DNA of 64,000 nt from Chloroflexota bacterium (lineage in GTDB: Bacteria; Chloroflexota; Dormibacteria; Dormibacterales; Dormibacteraceae): the NCBI GenBank assembly GCA_005882135.1, contig VBDR01000024.1, forward strand, positions 1 through 64,000. The letters are read 5' to 3'. The translations under genes were made by a program, and so were the position numbers. The notes under the pieces are model-generated. The model searched no databases. It had not been told where the DNA came from and saw only the letters and a program-made list of their open reading frames with translations. Positions 15,950-24,113 of this stretch are shown piece by piece; positions within the stretch are counted from its first letter, which is position 1, and each line of letters begins with the position of its first letter.

Positions 15950-16291
15950 CTAACCGACGAAAACGTGGACCTCCTTGCCGGAGTCGAGGGCTCGCTCGAC
16001 CGTGGTTCGGGTGCCTTTCGAGCTCCCGTCCCAGAAAGCGACGAGCACGTCGCAAGCATCGACAAGGCGCTGGTTGCGGGCGGCCGACCTGGCAGGGTCC
16101 GCCAGCTCATCAAATGAAGCCGGAAGCACCTGAACCGGTACCCCTTTCTCCCGCGCGGCGCGTGTCGCCGCGGCGTCGACTCCGCTCGCGCTGCCGGTGA
16201 TGATCGACGCCCGCGGTGGCAGGGATTTGACGTAATCGTCGACGCGTGCGGGGTCGGAAAAGTGCCTGCTGCCGACGATCGCGACTCTCAA
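15950..16291 (-). CDS. SLOG-family (DUF2493/YspA-like) nucleotide-binding protein
   Basis: A 113-residue single-domain Rossmann-like protein. GSRHF at the N-terminus, ITGSASGVDAAA in the middle, the AARNQRLVDACDVLVAFWDG segment and GTRTTVERAL near the end are the SLOG hallmarks for binding a nucleotide or its ribose-phosphate part. Members occur alone or in conflict-related systems; no toxin, CBASS or phage genes adjoin it here, so a housekeeping or metabolite-sensing role is as likely. It lies between pckA and moaX on the same strand with gaps under 13 nt. Confidence 0.82.
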   Translation of the reverse strand: MRVAIVGSRHFSDPARVDDYVKSLPPRASIITGSASGVDAAATRAAREKGVPVQVLPASFDELADPARSAARNQRLVDACDVLVAFWDGSSKGTRTTVERALDSGKEVHVFVG

Positions 16292-17833
16292 CTAACCGGC
16301 GGTCGAGGCGCTCTTGCCGATCATGTGGATATTGCTTTCGAACATGGCGCGCAGCTTGGCGGCCTGGCGGTCGTAGTCCTCGGGGTTCGGCCAGCTGTCC
16401 CGGGTGTCGAGCACCTCACGCGGCACGCCCGGGACGCGGTTGGGTATGTGCAGCCCGAACACCGGATCGACATGCGTCGAGACGCCACGAAGGTCGCCTT
16501 CCAGCACCGCGCGAACGATCGCCCGCGTGTGCGCGATCGACATCCGCTCGCCGACACCAAATGGGCCGCCGACCCAGCCCGTGTTCAGCATCCAGACGTC
16601 GACGTGGTGCCGCTTGACGCGCTCGATCAGCATGTCCGCGTATCGCTCCGGGGGCAGGACGAGGAACGGCGCGGCGAAGCACGTGCTGAAGATCGGCTCC
16701 GGCTCGGTGACACCCCGCTCGGTGCCGGCGACCTTGGCCGTGTATCCGCTCAGAAAGTAGTGGCGGACCTGCTCCTCGTCCAGGCGGGCGACCGGCGGAA
16801 GCACGCCGTACGCATCCGCGGAGAGGAACATCACGTTATGGGGATGGCTTCCCATGCCCGCCAGCACGGCGTTGGGGATCAGGTCGATCGGGTAGGCCGC
16901 GCGTGTGTTCTCGGTCTTCTCATCCGAGTCGTAATCCGGCACCCGCGTGCGCTCGTCGTAGACGACGTTTTCGAGGATGGTGCCGAAGCTCTCGGTGGCG
17001 GCGTAGATCTCGGGCTCCGACTCCTTGTGGATGCGGATCGTCTTCGCGTAGCAGCCGCCTTCGAAGTTGAAGACCCCGCGGTCGCTCCATCCATGCTCGT
17101 CGTCACCGATCAGGCGTCGCGAGGGCTCGGCGGACAAGGTGGTCTTCCCGGTCCCGCTGAGGCCGAAGAAAAGCGCGACGTCGGAGCCGTCCGCGTTCGT
17201 GTTGGCCGAGCAATGCATTGGGAACACGCCCTGCGCCGGGAGCAGGTAGTTGAGCGCGGTGAAGATCGACTTCTTGATCTCGCCCGCATATCCCGTGCCG
17301 CCGATGATCACGATCCGCCGGCCCAGGTTGACGAGGATAAAGGTCTCACTGCGCGTGCCGTCGGGCTGAGGATCGGCCTTCACCGAAGGCAGCGCCATCA
17401 CCGTGAAGTCCGGTTCGAAGTTCATCAGCTCGTCGGCGTTGGGGCGGATGAACAGGTTGCGCGCGAACAGGCTGTGCCAGGCAAGCTCGGTCACCACGCG
17501 CACGCGCAGCCGGTAGCGCGGGTCGGCGCAGGCGAAGACGTCCTGGGTGAACACCTCGTGCGTCGCCGCGAACTCTTCCGTGCGGGCCAGAAGCTGGTCG
17601 AACTTCGCCGAGGCGATCGGCTGGTTGCCCGGATGCCACCAGATCGCGTCCTGGCTCGTCGGCTCCTTGACGAAAAATTTGTCCTTGGGTGACCGGCCGG
17701 TGTGCTTGCCAGTCTCCGCGGTCAGGGCGCCGGTGGAAACGATCGCCGCCTCATCGCGTCGGATCGCGTGCTCGTAAAGCGCGGCCGGACTCAGGTTGCG
17801 GCGCCCGACGGCTACCTGGTTGGTCGTGGCCAC
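16292..17833 (-). CDS. pckA: Phosphoenolpyruvate carboxykinase (ATP)
   Basis: Converts oxaloacetate and ATP to PEP and CO2, the entry step of gluconeogenesis. Starting at the GTG at 17833 (MATTNQVAVGRRNLSP) gives 513 residues and leaves 34 nt to the upstream vWA gene; a TTG at 17932 would overlap that gene and only add low-complexity sequence. ATP-type markers are present: TGRSPKDKF, the P-loop GLSGTGKTTL at 224-233, the metal site IGDDEHGW, and NARAAYPID. No GTP-type features are seen. Confidence 0.93.
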   Translation of the reverse strand: MATTNQVAVGRRNLSPAALYEHAIRRDEAAIVSTGALTAETGKHTGRSPKDKFFVKEPTSQDAIWWHPGNQPIASAKFDQLLARTEEFAATHEVFTQDVFACADPRYRLRVRVVTELAWHSLFARNLFIRPNADELMNFEPDFTVMALPSVKADPQPDGTRSETFILVNLGRRIVIIGGTGYAGEIKKSIFTALNYLLPAQGVFPMHCSANTNADGSDVALFFGLSGTGKTTLSAEPSRRLIGDDEHGWSDRGVFNFEGGCYAKTIRIHKESEPEIYAATESFGTILENVVYDERTRVPDYDSDEKTENTRAAYPIDLIPNAVLAGMGSHPHNVMFLSADAYGVLPPVARLDEEQVRHYFLSGYTAKVAGTERGVTEPEPIFSTCFAAPFLVLPPERYADMLIERVKRHHVDVWMLNTGWVGGPFGVGERMSIAHTRAIVRAVLEGDLRGVSTHVDPVFGLHIPNRVPGVPREVLDTRDSWPNPEDYDRQAAKLRAMFESNIHMIGKSASTAG

Positions 17834-17867
17834 GGTTTCAGGATAAGGAACGAGGCCGGGGTCACTC

Positions 17868-19850
17868 TTACGCGATGCGCGCGCGGCGGGTGCTGGCGCG
17901 GCGGCGCTGCTTCCCGCTGACGTAGTCGACAAGGATGTACTCGCCGAGCCGGTCCGGCGAGACGAAGAAGGCTCGTCCCTTGTTGATCCGCGTCATCTGG
18001 TTGATGAACTCGGTCAGGTACGGCCCGCGCTCGAGCATGAAAGTGTTGATGACGATGCGGTCGCGGGTGCAGCGTTTGACCTCGCTCAGCGTCTGCTGGA
18101 TCGTCTTGTAGGTCGGGGGGTACGCGAAGGACGCACGGCCGTTTTCCTCGAGGTGGGCGGTCGGCTCCCCGTCCGTGATCATGATCACTTGGCGGTTGCC
18201 CCGATGCTTGGCCAGCAGCGACCGCGCGAGCTGAAAGCCGTGCTGCATGTTGGTCCCGTAGACGTAGTCGTTGAGCGCCAGCTGCGGCAGCGTCTGCGGC
18301 TTCAGCTCGACCGCGTAGTTGGAGAAGCCGACCACGTACAGGGAGTCGCGCGGGTACTGGCTGCGGATCAGCGAGTCGAGCGCGATCGCAACCTTCTTGG
18401 CGGCCAGGAAGCAGCCGCGAAGGAACATCGATCGGCTCATGTCGATCATCAGCACCGTCGAGGCCTGCGTCATGTGCTCCGTGCGGTGGACGACGAAGTC
18501 CTGCGCGGCCATCTTGACGGGCACCCGGGGCCCTTCCCGGACGATCGAGTTGAAGAGCGTTTCCTTCATCTCGAGCAGGAATGGATCGCCGTATTCGTAA
18601 GCCTTGAGCTCGTCTGACGCGTCCGTGCCGACCCCGCCGCGCCAGAGCTGGTGCTGGCCCATGCGCGTCTTCTTCAGCTGGTCGAAGATGTCGTGCAGCG
18701 CCGACTGGCCGATCCGCCGCATGCCGCGCGGCGTGAGCTCCAGGCGACGGCCTTTGCGCTCCACGTAGCCGGCCTTCTCGAGCACGTCGGTCACCTGGCG
18801 CAGCTGATCCAGCGCCTGCCTCGCGTCTGGCCCGAGCAGCTCCTGGGCGAGCGAGCGGTCGACGTCGTCGGGCCGGAAGCTGCCGCGCTCGAGCTGGGAC
18901 TCGAGGCGGTCCATCTGCTGCAGCCTCTCCATCAGTCCCATCGCCTCGCCCATGCTCAGCGGGTCTTCGCCGAAGAACGGGTAGCGTTCACTGAGCTCCG
19001 ACGGCGGCATCATCGCCTGCATGAAGCCCCCCAGGCGCGCCAGCTCGAGCCGCAGCGAGTCGTCCTGGAGCAGGGCGTCCATCATCTGGCGCAGCTCCTC
19101 GCGGGCCTCGGGGCTCATGCTCTGGAGCAGCGACTGCATCTGCGCCATCTGCCGCTGCAGATGCTCGAGCAGCTCGTCCAGGCTGTTGATGCCCGGCGGG
19201 AACATGTCGCCGAAACGCTGCATGAACCCGTTGAAGTCGGGCGTGCGGCCTTCCATGCGCTGCTCGAGCATCTTGTTCAGCTCGCGCACCATGTCTCGAA
19301 CTCGCGAGAGGTCCTGTCCCTGCATTTGCTGAAGCGAGCCTTTGATGCCCTGGAACATCTGGTCCAGGATCTGTTTCTGAAGCTCCTGCATCAGCTCTTC
19401 GAATTTCTGCCGCGCCGCATCGTCGACGAACTCGTAGTTGCGCAGTCCCTTGACACGCCCGCCGAGGTCGTCCGGGAGGCGGTCGAGCTGGTCGTTGCGC
19501 TGTCGCGCTATGCGGTCGAGCAGCTTGCGCGCCTCGGGCGTCGCGTCCTTCAATCGCTGCTCGATCCCGGTCCGCTCGGTGTCGATCACGTCCTGCACCT
19601 TCTGCCGGAGCTGTTCCACAGTCGAGTCGAGGTTGTAGCGGCCTAGCTCCTTCTCACGCGCTTCGCGAAGCTGCTTCAGGAGCTGCTCCAAGCCCTGCAT
19701 GTTCGGCGAGCCCCAGCGGAGGAATCGCTGCAGGGCGGCGTTGAGGTCGCCGTAGTTCATGAGATCGTCGGAGAGCGCGTCGAGCACATCGCCGGCGTCG
19801 AGCTCGTCGAGCTTCTGCGTCCCGTCCCAGCGTGAGTAGCGAAACCTCAC
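17868..19850 (-). CDS. Long helical protein with C-terminal vWA domain
   Basis: A 660-residue protein. Residues about 50-330 are helical, rich in Gln, Met and Leu (for example MAQMQSLLQSMSPEAREELRQMM, given here only in part) and likely form coiled coils. A von Willebrand A domain starts near 463, with an intact MIDAS (DMSRS at 470-474, a Thr/Gly-rich loop YGTNM, and TDGEP). Similar proteins are partners of MoxR/BchI-type AAA+ ATPases and act as metal-insertion or remodelling chaperones; no such ATPase is in this window. The tail is basic (RRRASTRRARIA). It overlaps the amidase stop as ATGA. Confidence 0.8.
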   Translation of the reverse strand: MRFRYSRWDGTQKLDELDAGDVLDALSDDLMNYGDLNAALQRFLRWGSPNMQGLEQLLKQLREAREKELGRYNLDSTVEQLRQKVQDVIDTERTGIEQRLKDATPEARKLLDRIARQRNDQLDRLPDDLGGRVKGLRNYEFVDDAARQKFEELMQELQKQILDQMFQGIKGSLQQMQGQDLSRVRDMVRELNKMLEQRMEGRTPDFNGFMQRFGDMFPPGINSLDELLEHLQRQMAQMQSLLQSMSPEAREELRQMMDALLQDDSLRLELARLGGFMQAMMPPSELSERYPFFGEDPLSMGEAMGLMERLQQMDRLESQLERGSFRPDDVDRSLAQELLGPDARQALDQLRQVTDVLEKAGYVERKGRRLELTPRGMRRIGQSALHDIFDQLKKTRMGQHQLWRGGVGTDASDELKAYEYGDPFLLEMKETLFNSIVREGPRVPVKMAAQDFVVHRTEHMTQASTVLMIDMSRSMFLRGCFLAAKKVAIALDSLIRSQYPRDSLYVVGFSNYAVELKPQTLPQLALNDYVYGTNMQHGFQLARSLLAKHRGNRQVIMITDGEPTAHLEENGRASFAYPPTYKTIQQTLSEVKRCTRDRIVINTFMLERGPYLTEFINQMTRINKGRAFFVSPDRLGEYILVDYVSGKQRRRASTRRARIA

Positions 19851-21136
19851 CCGACCACGCTAGCAGGACGCCAGCCGCCCAGCGCCCGTTCGATAGCTCG
19901 CGCCGCGCGCAGCGCCACATCGTCATGCCAGTTGCGTGCCACGACCTGCACACCGATCGGAAGGTTCTCCGGCGAGGTCCCGGCGCGGACGACGACGCAC
20001 GGGTTTCCAGACAGGCTGTAGGGGATCGTGTACGTGTACTGATGGTCCGGCGATCCCCTCGCTTTGTAGAGGGGCGCCACGGTTGGCGAGACCGGGCTGA
20101 GGACGATGTCGAAGCGGGTCATGAATTCCAGGATCGTCGAGCGGAACACGTCCCAGCGGCTGTAGAGACGCTCGTGGCTCATGTGCTTCTTGCCCCAGTA
20201 GCCGAGGGTGACCAGCTGCGCCTCGGGCAGGCTTGGTGGACGTTCCTCGATGACCGTGCATCCCTCATCCGCGAGGGCCCGAGCCGCGGCCCGGACCGCC
20301 GCCGCGACCGCGGGAGCCGGCTTCATGATGCCGTCGTCGGCGTACCAGGCCACCCGGAGCCCGGGCAGCTTCGGCGTGCGCTTCGCCAGCGGGACGGGCA
20401 CCACGCCGGAATCGATGCCATCCGGTCCGACCAGCACCGGCAGGGTGAGCGCGAGGTCGGAGACAAATCGCGCCATCGGACCGACCTGGCTGCGCGGGTC
20501 GCTGAGTCCCCCCGGAAGGGCGTAGGCGCCGGTCACTGGCACGAGGCCGGCGGTCGGCTTGAGGGCGGCGATGCCGCAGTAGTTGGCCGGCATCCGGATG
20601 CTGCCGCCCGAGTCGCTGCCGATCCCGAGCGGGGAGCCGCCGGCGGCGATGATCGACGCCTCGCCGCTGCTGCTCCCTCCGGGCGAGCGGTTGACGTCAT
20701 ATGGGTTGCGGGTCCCGCCGTGGAGCGGGTTCCAGCTGTCGCTGCCCATGCCGCCTGGCGGGCAGTTCGTCTTGCCGATCAGGATCGCGCCCGCACGCCG
20801 CATCCGGGCGATTACGGTGGCGTCGCGGGTGGGGATGTTGGTGCGCAGCATGCGCAGCCCGGCGGTGGTCGGCAGCCCGGCGGTGTTGAAGATGTCCTTG
20901 GCCGTGAACGGGACGCCATGCAGAGGGCCGAGGACGCTCTTGCGAGTGTTGTGACGGTCGGCTGCGCGGGCTTCCTTGATCGCGCTTTCCGCGGTCGCGA
21001 ACACGACCGCGTTCAGCCGCGGATTGACGGTGTGGATGTGCTCGAGGTGGGCCCGGACGACCTCGACCGATGACACCTTCTTGTCCCGGATGGCGCGCGC
21101 CAGCCAGGCGGCCGGGGCGCCGATGACATCGCGCAT
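19847..21136 (-). CDS. Amidase-signature family enzyme
   Basis: A 429-residue hydrolase of the amidase signature family (GatA relatives). The Ser-cisSer-Lys triad is present: Lys in VPFTAKDIF, the Ser-rich SPGGSSSGEA, and GSDSGGSIRMPA. NPYDVNRSPGGSSSG identifies the family. It lacks GatA context (no gatB or gatC), so it is a stand-alone amidase with an unknown amide substrate rather than part of the Glu-tRNA amidotransferase. It is translationally coupled to the downstream vWA gene by a 4-nt overlap. Confidence 0.87.
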   Translation of the reverse strand: MRDVIGAPAAWLARAIRDKKVSSVEVVRAHLEHIHTVNPRLNAVVFATAESAIKEARAADRHNTRKSVLGPLHGVPFTAKDIFNTAGLPTTAGLRMLRTNIPTRDATVIARMRRAGAILIGKTNCPPGGMGSDSWNPLHGGTRNPYDVNRSPGGSSSGEASIIAAGGSPLGIGSDSGGSIRMPANYCGIAALKPTAGLVPVTGAYALPGGLSDPRSQVGPMARFVSDLALTLPVLVGPDGIDSGVVPVPLAKRTPKLPGLRVAWYADDGIMKPAPAVAAAVRAAARALADEGCTVIEERPPSLPEAQLVTLGYWGKKHMSHERLYSRWDVFRSTILEFMTRFDIVLSPVSPTVAPLYKARGSPDHQYTYTIPYSLSGNPCVVVRAGTSPENLPIGVQVVARNWHDDVALRAARAIERALGGWRPASVVG

Positions 21137-21175
21137 CCGCGCGAGCTTAGACGCTCGTGGCCGGCTTTTCGCCTC

Positions 21176-21889
21176 TTAGACGGTGTCTCCGGGCTTGATG
21201 TCCAGGACCTTGATCCCCGGCCCGACCAGCTCCTGGAGCTGGCTCGGCCGTCCGTCCAGGATCGGGAAGGTCGCAAAGTGCATGGGCACGACCGTCTTCA
21301 CGCCCAGCAGCTGCACCGCCTTGGCGGCGCGCTCCGGGCCCATGGTGTAGAAGTCTCCGATGGGCAGGAACGCGACGTCGAACTTGCTCAGCTCGGCGAT
21401 CAGCGCCATGTCGCCGAACACGTCCGTGTCGCCGGCGAAGTAGATCGTGAAGCCATTCTCGAACTCGATCACGAAGCCGCACGCCTCGCCGCCGTAGACC
21501 AGGTGCCCGTCGTCTTCCGTGATGCCACACGAATGCTCGGCGTGGACGAGGGTCACTTTGACGCCTTCGGCCTCGATGGTGCCGCCCTGGTTGCCCGCGA
21601 CGATCTTTTCGCCATCGATGCCCTTGGAGCCCAGCCACACGCCGATCTCGTGGTTGGTCACGATCGTCGGCTTGGTCCGGCGCGCGATCTCGAGGGCGTC
21701 ATGGATGTGGTCGAAATGACCATGCGTGATCAGCATCAGGTCGCATTTGTCGACGGTCTTCAACGTCTCGGGCGCGGCCGGGTTGTTCATGACCCAGGGG
21801 TCGATGAGGATCTCCTTCCCCTTGGCGCTCCGAACCTTCCATGTCCCGTGACCGACCCAGGTGAAGCTGACGTCAGCATTGAGCGCCAT
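21176..21889 (-). CDS. UPF0173 metal-dependent hydrolase (MBL fold)
   Basis: A 237-residue MBL-fold protein of the UPF0173/UlaG-like type. Metal ligands are visible in THGHFDHIHD, VHAEHSCG, YFAGDTDVFGDM and VPMHFATFP. The N-terminus reads FTWVGHGTWKV, the signature of this family. It probably hydrolyses a phosphoester or lactone of a small metabolite; the substrate is not known for most members. A good ribosome site (GGGGGAG) precedes the ATG, and the start lies 17 nt inside the end of the GT87 gene. Confidence 0.85.
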   Translation of the reverse strand: MALNADVSFTWVGHGTWKVRSAKGKEILIDPWVMNNPAAPETLKTVDKCDLMLITHGHFDHIHDALEIARRTKPTIVTNHEIGVWLGSKGIDGEKIVAGNQGGTIEAEGVKVTLVHAEHSCGITEDDGHLVYGGEACGFVIEFENGFTIYFAGDTDVFGDMALIAELSKFDVAFLPIGDFYTMGPERAAKAVQLLGVKTVVPMHFATFPILDGRPSQLQELVGPGIKVLDIKPGDTV

Positions 21890-23129
21890 GCTTACTCCCC
21901 CTTTGTTCCACGCCAGCGCGGAAAAGCCGATTCTCCCACAGGGCCAGGACGAAGATTCCGATCCCCGCGATCGTCCACAGGTTCGGGAAGAACAGCTCGC
22001 ATGGCTGACGTACGAACCCCAACAGAAAGACGCCCATGAGGACCAGCGTGATCCAACGGCGTCGTTCGATCCCGCGCACGATGACGATCAGCGCAAGCGG
22101 GAGCAGCGGCAGCCACTGGTAGGGCCAGACCTCATTGGGAACGAGCGCGCCGAGGGCGAAGCCGAGTGACATTCCGTACGCGGCATTCCAGCCGCTGCGC
22201 CAGGCCGCCCACGCCGCGCCCACCGCGAACGCCACCGCGCTGGCGTAAGAAATGAACAGCGCGGCAGCCGAGAAGTGGAGCGGGGAGCTCACGATCTCGT
22301 ATCCGGTTGCCGACGGGACGGCAAACGGCTCGCCACCGATGGTGCGCATGAACAGCGTGCGCACCGAGTCGTACGCGCAGTCCGGGTTGTAGGAGCCGAG
22401 TGACGGCACCAGGACGTGCTGGTAGTAGAAGAGGGCGCCGCCGAGGCCCAGCGGGATGAACGTGGCCGCGGTCACGAGCGCCGCCACCACACCCAGCACG
22501 ATCGCGTATCGGATCCGATGCCCAGGCCGCGGCCCGATGATCATCGCGGCGGGGTAGTACTTGATCGCCGCCGCCAGGCCGCCGACCGCGCCCGCAAGGG
22601 CCGGCCGCTTGCGCTCGAACCAGATCGAGGCCATGGCCAGCCCGAGCATCACGCCGCCACGCTGGCCCGCGCTCACGTCCGCAAAGAGGGGCGGGAAGTA
22701 CGCCGCGGCGACCCAGAAGATGGGGCGAGCCAGCCGGTTTTGCGTTGCGAGCACGCGATCAAGCAGGATCAAGGCCAGGAGAAGGGCGGCCGCATCGATC
22801 GCGGTCCAAACCTGGACCCCGACGCTCCTGGGCAGGAGGGCGACCGGGATCGCGAGCACCGCAACCGGCGGCGGGCTGACGAACGCGTCGAGCCCACCCG
22901 GTGGCGCGATGATGTGCAGCCGCGACAGGTAATTTGCAGCAGCGTCGTACATGTGCGGCGGATTCACCAGGTAAGCGCGTGCGCCCTCCCACATGCCTTC
23001 GGCGTCATAGCGGCGCGGCGTGGCAAGGGTCAGGAAAATCCCCCGCAGGGCGAAAACGATCGCGAGCACCCAGTAAAAAGCCGGCCGCGACAGCACGTCG
23101 GCGGCGGCGCGCTGCAGGCGGTGGATCAA
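21873..23129 (-). CDS. GT87 (DUF2029) polytopic glycosyltransferase
   Basis: Integral membrane protein with about ten hydrophobic segments. I choose the TTG at 23129 (MIHRLQRAAADV, 418 residues) because it overlaps the LysR stop as TTGA; a frame open upstream to 23324 lies wholly inside the LysR gene and has no membrane character. Family 87 features are RRYDAEGMWEGARAYL and HMYDAAANYL in the first external loop, DAFVSPPPVAVL, and the central SAGQRGGVMLGL. It resembles polyprenyl-phosphate-mannose-dependent mannosyltransferases. The acceptor is unknown. It is the second such gene in the window. Confidence 0.8.
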   Translation of the reverse strand: MIHRLQRAAADVLSRPAFYWVLAIVFALRGIFLTLATPRRYDAEGMWEGARAYLVNPPHMYDAAANYLSRLHIIAPPGGLDAFVSPPPVAVLAIPVALLPRSVGVQVWTAIDAAALLLALILLDRVLATQNRLARPIFWVAAAYFPPLFADVSAGQRGGVMLGLAMASIWFERKRPALAGAVGGLAAAIKYYPAAMIIGPRPGHRIRYAIVLGVVAALVTAATFIPLGLGGALFYYQHVLVPSLGSYNPDCAYDSVRTLFMRTIGGEPFAVPSATGYEIVSSPLHFSAAALFISYASAVAFAVGAAWAAWRSGWNAAYGMSLGFALGALVPNEVWPYQWLPLLPLALIVIVRGIERRRWITLVLMGVFLLGFVRQPCELFFPNLWTIAGIGIFVLALWENRLFRAGVEQRGSKHGAQC

Positions 23130-24094
23130 TCCGTCGGAGGGCGGACGCGACCGCGCGAGCCGTTGCGCGAGACCCAGCTCGTGTCTTTGAGGAACTCGAT
23201 GAACGCGTGCACCGACGCAGGCAGCTTCCGCCTGCGCAGGTGGACGATGTGCCAGTCGCGGCGGATCGGAAAGCCCTGGACGTCCAGCTCGACCAGGCGG
23301 CCGGTCGAGAATTCGAGCGCGCACGCATAGCGAGATATCACCGCAAGGCCAAGCCCCGATTCGACCGCGTGCTTGATGGCGCCATTGGACCCGAGCTCCA
23401 TCGCGACCATCAGCTTGACGCCCGCCCTGCGCGCGGCCTTTTCCAGCGACCAGCGGCTTCCAGAGGCAGCCTCGCGCATGACGAAAGGCTGGTCCGACAC
23501 GTCTTTGAGGCTGAGACCGCGCCTATCCGCCAGCACATGCCCGGCGGGCGCGATCACGACCAGCTCATCGGTGAGAAACGGGATGATCGCGAGCTCCGGG
23601 TCTTTCGAGGCCGGACCAACCACCGCGAGGTCGAGCTCGTTGTTGAGGACCTGCTCCTGCACGCGGGCGCGGGTTCCGATCTCGAGCGAGATGACGAGTC
23701 CGGGGTGCAACTTCTTGAAGGCGCCGAGAGCCGCGGGCAGCAGGTAGATGCCGACCGTCGTGCTGGCCCCGACGCGCAGGCTGCCGCGCTTGATGCCGCG
23801 CATCTCCTCGATCGCAACCGTCGCGTCGTCGAGCACGTCGAGCATCCGGCGCGCGTAGCCGTAGAGGAGCGATCCCGCCTCCGTCAGCTGCACGCGCTTG
23901 CCCAAGCGGTCCAGCAGCGGCAGTCCGAGCGTCTCTTCCAGCTCTTTCACCTGGTACGAGACCGACGGCTGGCTGAGCTTGAGGCGCTGTGCGGCGAGGC
24001 TGAAGCTGTTCAAGTCGGCGACCGTCTTGAACGTGCGGAGCTGCCGCAAAGTGACCGCCCTGTCCAGGTCGAGCTGAGATTGAGCTTGCGGCAC
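23126..24094 (-). CDS. LysR-family transcriptional regulator
   Basis: A 322-residue regulator from the GTG at 24094. The N-terminal helix-turn-helix (LRQLRTFKTVADLNSFSLAA, then KLSQPSVSYQVKELEETLG) is followed by a periplasmic-binding-protein-like effector domain (RVGASTTVGIYLLPAAL, ELDLAVVGP). The start is supported by TATCGT 7 nt upstream; a TTG at 24049 is an alternative. It diverges from the acyl-CoA carboxylase gene through a shared 19-bp gap, the usual arrangement when a LysR protein controls its neighbour. It is also translationally coupled to the GT87 gene. Confidence 0.88.
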   Translation of the reverse strand: MPQAQSQLDLDRAVTLRQLRTFKTVADLNSFSLAAQRLKLSQPSVSYQVKELEETLGLPLLDRLGKRVQLTEAGSLLYGYARRMLDVLDDATVAIEEMRGIKRGSLRVGASTTVGIYLLPAALGAFKKLHPGLVISLEIGTRARVQEQVLNNELDLAVVGPASKDPELAIIPFLTDELVVIAPAGHVLADRRGLSLKDVSDQPFVMREAASGSRWSLEKAARRAGVKLMVAMELGSNGAIKHAVESGLGLAVISRYACALEFSTGRLVELDVQGFPIRRDWHIVHLRRRKLPASVHAFIEFLKDTSWVSRNGSRGRVRPPTD

Positions 24095-24100
24095 GGCGCC

Positions 24101-24107
24101 TACGATA
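24101..24107. promoter_or_regulatory. Symmetric TANNNTA divergent -10 core (LysR / carboxylase)
   Basis: TACGATA reads TACGAT on the plus strand, 7 nt before the ATG at 24114, and TATCGT on the minus strand, 7 nt before the GTG at 24094. The 19-bp gap has no room for two separate promoters or for ribosome sites, so both mRNAs are probably leaderless. Confidence 0.58.
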
Positions 24108-24113
24108 TGCGCT

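Noticed and set aside
15950-16291. SLOG protein as part of an anti-phage system
   Set aside because: It is compactly placed between pckA and moaX with no effector, nuclease or cyclase partner next to it.
16262-17692. A 476-codon open frame antisense to pckA
   Set aside because: High-G+C codon bias leaves antisense frames open; it has no recognisable domain and lies opposite a clear PEP carboxykinase.
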